This document shows positions 59,991 through 64,000 of a stretch of DNA of 64,000 bases, one piece after another. The position numbers were made by a program, and so were the translations under genes. This DNA comes from an uncultured Pelagibacteraceae bacterium (GTDB taxonomy: Bacteria; Pseudomonadota; Alphaproteobacteria; Pelagibacterales; Pelagibacteraceae). The notes under the pieces were generated by a model that saw only the letters and a list, made by a program, of their open reading frames with translations, was not told the origin of the DNA and ran no database searches. Positions within the stretch are counted from its first letter, which is position 1. Each line of letters begins with the position of its first letter. Where the stretch lies: the NCBI GenBank assembly GCA_902627735.1, contig CACOKI010000002.1:36673-100672 (forward strand), given 5' to 3'.

Positions 59991-60995
59991 GTGTCTGAAC
60001 AATTCAAAGCCTTAGTTTTAAATCAAAAAGGTGAAGAATTCTCAAGAGAAATTAAGTCTATAGATAAAAGTTTTCTAAAACATGGTGATGTAACAATAAA
60101 AGTAGAATATTCAGGATTAAATTATAAAGATGCATTGATATTAAAAAATGGTGCAAGACTAGTAAAAGAGTTTCCACATATCCCTGGTATAGATTTTAGT
60201 GGTGTAGTCCATGAAAGTAATCATAAAAACTTTAAATCTGGAGATGAAATTATTCTTACAGGTTGGAGAGTAGGAGAAATATATTTTGGTGGTTATTCAC
60301 AATTTGCAAAAGTTAATGGTGATTTTTTAGTAAAAAAACCAAAAAATTTAGATTTAAGACAATCAATGATTATTGGAACAGCAGGTTTGACTGCTCTGAT
60401 GTGCTCTTTCACAACTAAGGCAACAAGAGAAGAATTGCTTTTAGGAGAAAAAGTTGAAAATGTCATTGTAAGTGGAGCCTCAGGTGGTGTGGGAAGTATG
60501 GCAGTAATGATGTTAAGTAAACTTGGTTGTAATGTTACTGCTGTGACAGGTAAAGAGAGTAATATAGATTATTTAAAATCAATAGGAGCAAAAAACGTTA
60601 TAAATACAAAAGAATTGAATAAAGACGCGAGACCTTTAGACAAAGGATTATGGGATGGTGCGGTCGATACAGTTGGTGGCAAAGTTTTAGAAAATATTTT
60701 GGCTCAAACTAAAGAAACAGGTATTGTAGCCGCCTGTGGTAATGCTGCTGATATCAAACTAAATACTACTGTAATGCCATTTATTATCAGAGGTGTAAAA
60801 CTTTGGGGAATCAATTCAGTTAATGCATCTATAAAAAGAAGAAATTTTTTATGGAATGAAGCTGGAAAGTTAATTGATTTTGGAATTCTTGAAAAATCTA
60901 TAAAAGAAATAAATTTAGACGAGGTAATCAATATTTTTCCAAAAATGCTAAAAGGAGAGACATCAGGTAGATATATTATAAACCTGAATAAATAA
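59991..60995 (+). CDS. acuI: Acrylyl-CoA reductase-like zinc-independent MDR oxidoreductase (AcuI/YhdH)
   Basis: GTG start; YSGLNYKDALILKNGARLVKEFPHIPGIDFSGVV; VSGASGGVGSMAVMML. Confidence 0.85.
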   Translation: MSEQFKALVLNQKGEEFSREIKSIDKSFLKHGDVTIKVEYSGLNYKDALILKNGARLVKEFPHIPGIDFSGVVHESNHKNFKSGDEIILTGWRVGEIYFGGYSQFAKVNGDFLVKKPKNLDLRQSMIIGTAGLTALMCSFTTKATREELLLGEKVENVIVSGASGGVGSMAVMMLSKLGCNVTAVTGKESNIDYLKSIGAKNVINTKELNKDARPLDKGLWDGAVDTVGGKVLENILAQTKETGIVAACGNAADIKLNTTVMPFIIRGVKLWGINSVNASIKRRNFLWNEAGKLIDFGILEKSIKEINLDEVINIFPKMLKGETSGRYIINLNK

Positions 60996-61885
60996 TGGAT
61001 TGGGATAAACTAAAAATTTTTCACGCTGTTGCTGAAGCTGGTAGTTTTACAAATGCTACAATAAATTTAAATTTAAGTCAGTCAGCAATAAGTCGACAAA
61101 TTCAATCATTAGAGCAGGATTTAAAAGTTCAATTGTTTGAAAGACATGCAAGAGGCCTTACTTTAACAGAAAATGGAGAATATGTTTTCAAAACTGCTCA
61201 TGAGGTAATTAGTAAATTAAAAGAAGTTGAAACTTCTTTAGGAGATCAAAAAAATAAACCTACTGGAAAATTAACAATAACAACTGTAAGAAGTTTTGGT
61301 ACACACTGGTTAACACCAAGAATTCAAGAATTTATGAGATTGAATCCTGAGATTGAAATTGAATTGATTTTTGAGGATAAGGAGCTGGATTTAAGCACTA
61401 GACAAGCAGATATTGGTATTTTTATGAGAAGGCCTAAACAGCTTAATTATATTCAAAAAAAATTAATAGATTTAAAGTACTATATATATGGGTCTAACAA
61501 ATATTTAGAAAAAAATGGTATGCCAAAATCTTTAAACGATTTAAATAAACACAAATTTATTTCATTTGGTAAAGGTGCACCTTCACCAGTTTATAATCCT
61601 GATTGGGCACTAAAATTAGGAATGCCTGATGGAAAAAAGAGGAAACCAATTATGAAGGTAAATAGTGTTATGGGGCTACTATTAGCTGTTGAAAGTGGAG
61701 TAGGGTTAGCGGCATTACCTGAGTATTTGGTAACAAATTCAAATAATATAATTAAAGTGTTACCAAAATCAGAAGGTCCAATTACAGAGGCTCACTTTGT
61801 TTATCCTCAATCACTTAAAAATACAGCTAGGGTTCAAGCTTTTAGGAATTTTTTATTTAGCAAAATAGGCGATTGGAAATCATAA
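60995..61885 (+). CDS. LysR-family transcriptional regulator (GcvA-like)
   Basis: MDWDKLKIFHAVAEAGSFTNATINLNLSQSAISRQIQSLEQDLKVQLFERHARGLTLTENG. Confidence 0.95.
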   Translation: MDWDKLKIFHAVAEAGSFTNATINLNLSQSAISRQIQSLEQDLKVQLFERHARGLTLTENGEYVFKTAHEVISKLKEVETSLGDQKNKPTGKLTITTVRSFGTHWLTPRIQEFMRLNPEIEIELIFEDKELDLSTRQADIGIFMRRPKQLNYIQKKLIDLKYYIYGSNKYLEKNGMPKSLNDLNKHKFISFGKGAPSPVYNPDWALKLGMPDGKKRKPIMKVNSVMGLLLAVESGVGLAALPEYLVTNSNNIIKVLPKSEGPITEAHFVYPQSLKNTARVQAFRNFLFSKIGDWKS

Positions 61886-61935
61886 TTTCTTTAAAAATTG
61901 ATATAATCAAACTTAGGGTGCGACATACTTGCAAT

Positions 61936-61966
61936 TGATAATCATTCGCATTGCGAATAGTTATCA
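61936..61966. promoter_or_regulatory. Fur-box-like tandem palindrome upstream of iron ABC binding protein
   Basis: TGATAATCATTCGCATTGCGAATAGTTATCA: 31-nt near-palindrome; halves match 7-1-7 TGATAATnATTATCA with few mismatches. Confidence 0.8.
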
Positions 61967-61994
61967 TTCACATTCAATAATTATAAGGAGATTA

Positions 61995-63023
61995 ATGAAA
62001 AAAATATCAATACTAGCATTGATAGCGTCTTTATTTGTGTCAGCTTTTGCTGTTGCTAATGAAGTTAACGTTTTTAATGCAAGACACTATAAAGCAGATT
62101 CTGAGCTTTATTCTAAGTTTACAAATATGACAGGTATTAAAGTTAATTTGATAAATGGAAAATCAGGTGCTTTAGAGAAAAGAATTCTTAGCGAAGGTGC
62201 AGATTCTTCAGCTGACTTATATATAACAGCAGATGCAGGAAGATGTGGTGCTATGGATTCAAAAGGTGCGCTTCAGGGTGGTTTAACATCTGCAGCAATT
62301 AAAGATGCTGTTCCAAAAAGCTTTAGAACAAGTAAGTGGGTTGGAATAGCAAAAAGAGCTAGAATAATTTATTATTCACCAGAGAGAGTTACTGGTGCAG
62401 AGTTATCTGGAATGACTTATGAAGGTTTAGCTGATCCTAAATGGAAAGGCAGATTGGTAATAAGAAAATCTAGCAACATTTATAATAAGTCTCTTGTAGC
62501 ATCATTGATTAAAAACAATGGAAAAGCTGCAACAGCTGAATGGGCTGAAGGAGTTGTTGCCAATATGGCAAGAACACCAACAGGTAATGATAGAGCTCAA
62601 ATTATGGCAGTAGCAGCTGGAGAAGCTGATATTGCTGTTGCTAATACTTATTACTTAGCTTTAATGCTTTCTGGTAAAAAAGGTGCAGAACAACAAGAAG
62701 CTGCAAAAAAAGTAAAAGCTTTCTTTCCTAATCAAAATGATAGAGGAACGCATATGAATGTTAGTTGTGCAGCTTTAGTTAAAGGAGCACCTAATAAAGA
62801 AAATGCTATCAAACTTGTAGAGTTTTTATTAACTCCAGAGTCTCAAGAGCACTTTACAAATAATACTTTTGAGTTTCCAATGATTGATGGTGTTTCACCA
62901 AGTCCATTAGTAGTAAATAACTTAGGATTAGATTTCAAACAAGATATGAAAACTAAACTAGCCTCTTATGGAAAAAATCAAGCTGCTGCAGTAGAAGTAA
63001 TGACAGCTGCTGGTTGGAAGTAA
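61995..63023 (+). CDS. fbpA: Fe(III) ABC transporter substrate-binding protein
   Basis: Track ORF 61929..63023; likely start ATG 61995 with signal peptide; NEVNVFNARHYKADSELYSKFTNMTGIKVNLINGKSGALEKRI; NTYYLALM. Confidence 0.92.
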   Translation: MKKISILALIASLFVSAFAVANEVNVFNARHYKADSELYSKFTNMTGIKVNLINGKSGALEKRILSEGADSSADLYITADAGRCGAMDSKGALQGGLTSAAIKDAVPKSFRTSKWVGIAKRARIIYYSPERVTGAELSGMTYEGLADPKWKGRLVIRKSSNIYNKSLVASLIKNNGKAATAEWAEGVVANMARTPTGNDRAQIMAVAAGEADIAVANTYYLALMLSGKKGAEQQEAAKKVKAFFPNQNDRGTHMNVSCAALVKGAPNKENAIKLVEFLLTPESQEHFTNNTFEFPMIDGVSPSPLVVNNLGLDFKQDMKTKLASYGKNQAAAVEVMTAAGWK

Positions 63024-63025
63024 TA

Positions 63026-63199
63026 ATGGTGAAAGAAAAAGAAAAATTTATGTCTGATGTTGATTACAATAAATCTTCCGAAGCATGTTCCCCATGTAGT
63101 CAGGAGTGTGAAAAAATCAATAAAAGAATAAATAACAGAAAGATTTCAGAAATTGAAACTAAGGAGGTTCCGCATATCCTAAAAGTATTTAATTTTTGA
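63026..63199 (+). CDS. Small cysteine-containing peptide
   Basis: Track ORF 63014..63199; MVKEKEKFMSDVDYNKSSEACSPCSQECEKINKRINNRKISEIETKEVPHILKVFNF. Confidence 0.4.
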   Translation: MVKEKEKFMSDVDYNKSSEACSPCSQECEKINKRINNRKISEIETKEVPHILKVFNF

Positions 63200-63209
63200 T
63201 TTCTTCTGA

Positions 63210-63258
63210 GTGTCTACGCTTATTAGGTAAGATGTCTCCTTCCTCCTAGCGTAGACAC
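63210..63258 (+). repeat. Perfect 11-bp inverted repeat with structured loop (candidate RNA hairpin)
   Basis: GTGTCTACGCT ... AGCGTAGACAC, 27-nt loop containing AGG(T)AAG/CTTCCT; no immediate T-run. Confidence 0.75.
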
Positions 63259-63295
63259 AAATACTTTTCATTTTTATAAGGCGGATTATAAATAA

Positions 63296-64000
63296 TGAGA
63301 ATTAACCTTTGGTATATATCCTCTTTTTTAATTTCACTTTTTGTGATTATTCCAATATTCACAGTTTTCACAAGTTTTTTTCAAGATACAACAAACTATT
63401 TTGAAATACTTAAAGAAAGTTTTTTTCTCGAGTATATATTTAATTCTTTAACTCTTTTAATTGGAGTTTTGTTTTTGACATTTATTATAGGAGTAGGTTC
63501 TGCATACATAGTATCATTTTATGAATTTACTGGATCTAATTTTTTTAAATGGGCGTTAATTTTATCATTTGCAGTACCATCTTACATATATGCTTATTCT
63601 ATGTTTGCATTTTTTGATAATTATGGAACAGCTTTTACAATCTTAAAATTTTTATTTGGTGAGGGAGAATACAATAAAGATATACCAAAATTTAGTGGTA
63701 TGTTTGGATTGATTCTATCTATTTCATTTTCACTTTTTGCCTATGTATATATTTTAACTAGGGCATCTTTTCTATATCAATCACAAAGTTCGATAGATTT
63801 GGGAAAAAATCTTGGATTTTCAAAATTAAAGACTTTTTATTCGATTATTTTACCTGGCGCTAGACCAGCTATTGTTGCTGGCTTATCTTTAGTAGCAATG
63901 GAAACGTTAGCTGAATTTGGAGCGGTAGACTTTTTTTCTGTAAACACATTAACAACTGGTATTTATAATGCATGGATAGCTTTTGATGATTTGGCATTCG
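63296..64000 (+). CDS. fbpB: Fe(III) ABC transporter permease (truncated by window edge)
   Basis: MRINLWYISSFLISLFVIIPIFTVFTSFFQDTTNYF... LGKNLGFSKLKTFYSIILPGARPAIVAGLSLVAMETLAEFGAVDFFSV. Confidence 0.88.

Noticed and set aside
1-64000. CRISPR arrays, tRNA/rRNA genes, transposases, phage genes
   Set aside because: None seen on reading both strands; tRNAscan-SE, CRISPR finder and ISfinder would be needed for certainty.

Overview
AT-rich, gene-dense, insertion-free window that reads like a SAR11 (Pelagibacterales) alphaproteobacterial chromosome. It is dominated by methylated-amine and one-carbon oxidation genes. These include a diaminopropionate ammonia-lyase-like gene (cut by the left edge), a GlnT/GmaS-type ligase, an ammonium transporter with small membrane peptides, split glutamate-synthase/N-methylglutamate-synthase genes (glxBCD/mgsABC) with a second GS-like ligase, an FAD amine oxidoreductase, a small wHTH-like protein, TMAO demethylase (tdm), a TMAO ABC transporter (tmoX...WV) and trimethylamine monooxygenase (tmm). 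They are followed by a glycerol kinase/glycerol ABC/GpsA-like module, fhs, heterotetrameric sarcosine oxidase/NMG dehydrogenase-type genes (soxBDAG), purEK, an uncharacterised M19 dipeptidase/553-aa/DUF3726-like/CxxC-peptide operon, a DmdA-like GcvT protein with a MetF-like protein, and a Rieske oxygenase/methyltransferase/kinase/nucleotidyltransferase/enoyl-CoA hydratase module. The right part holds a dimethylglycine dehydrogenase-ETF-ETF:QO block, folE/hisI, an acuI-like reductase, a LysR regulator and an iron ABC transporter preceded by a clear Fur-box-like palindrome. The strongest candidates for undescribed biology are the 41.1-44.6 kb operon, the 47.4-50.8 kb module, the complementary degenerate ATPases of the glycerol ABC transporter, and the unassigned genes embedded in the amine cluster. 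All family calls are by eye from sequence motifs; no search was run.
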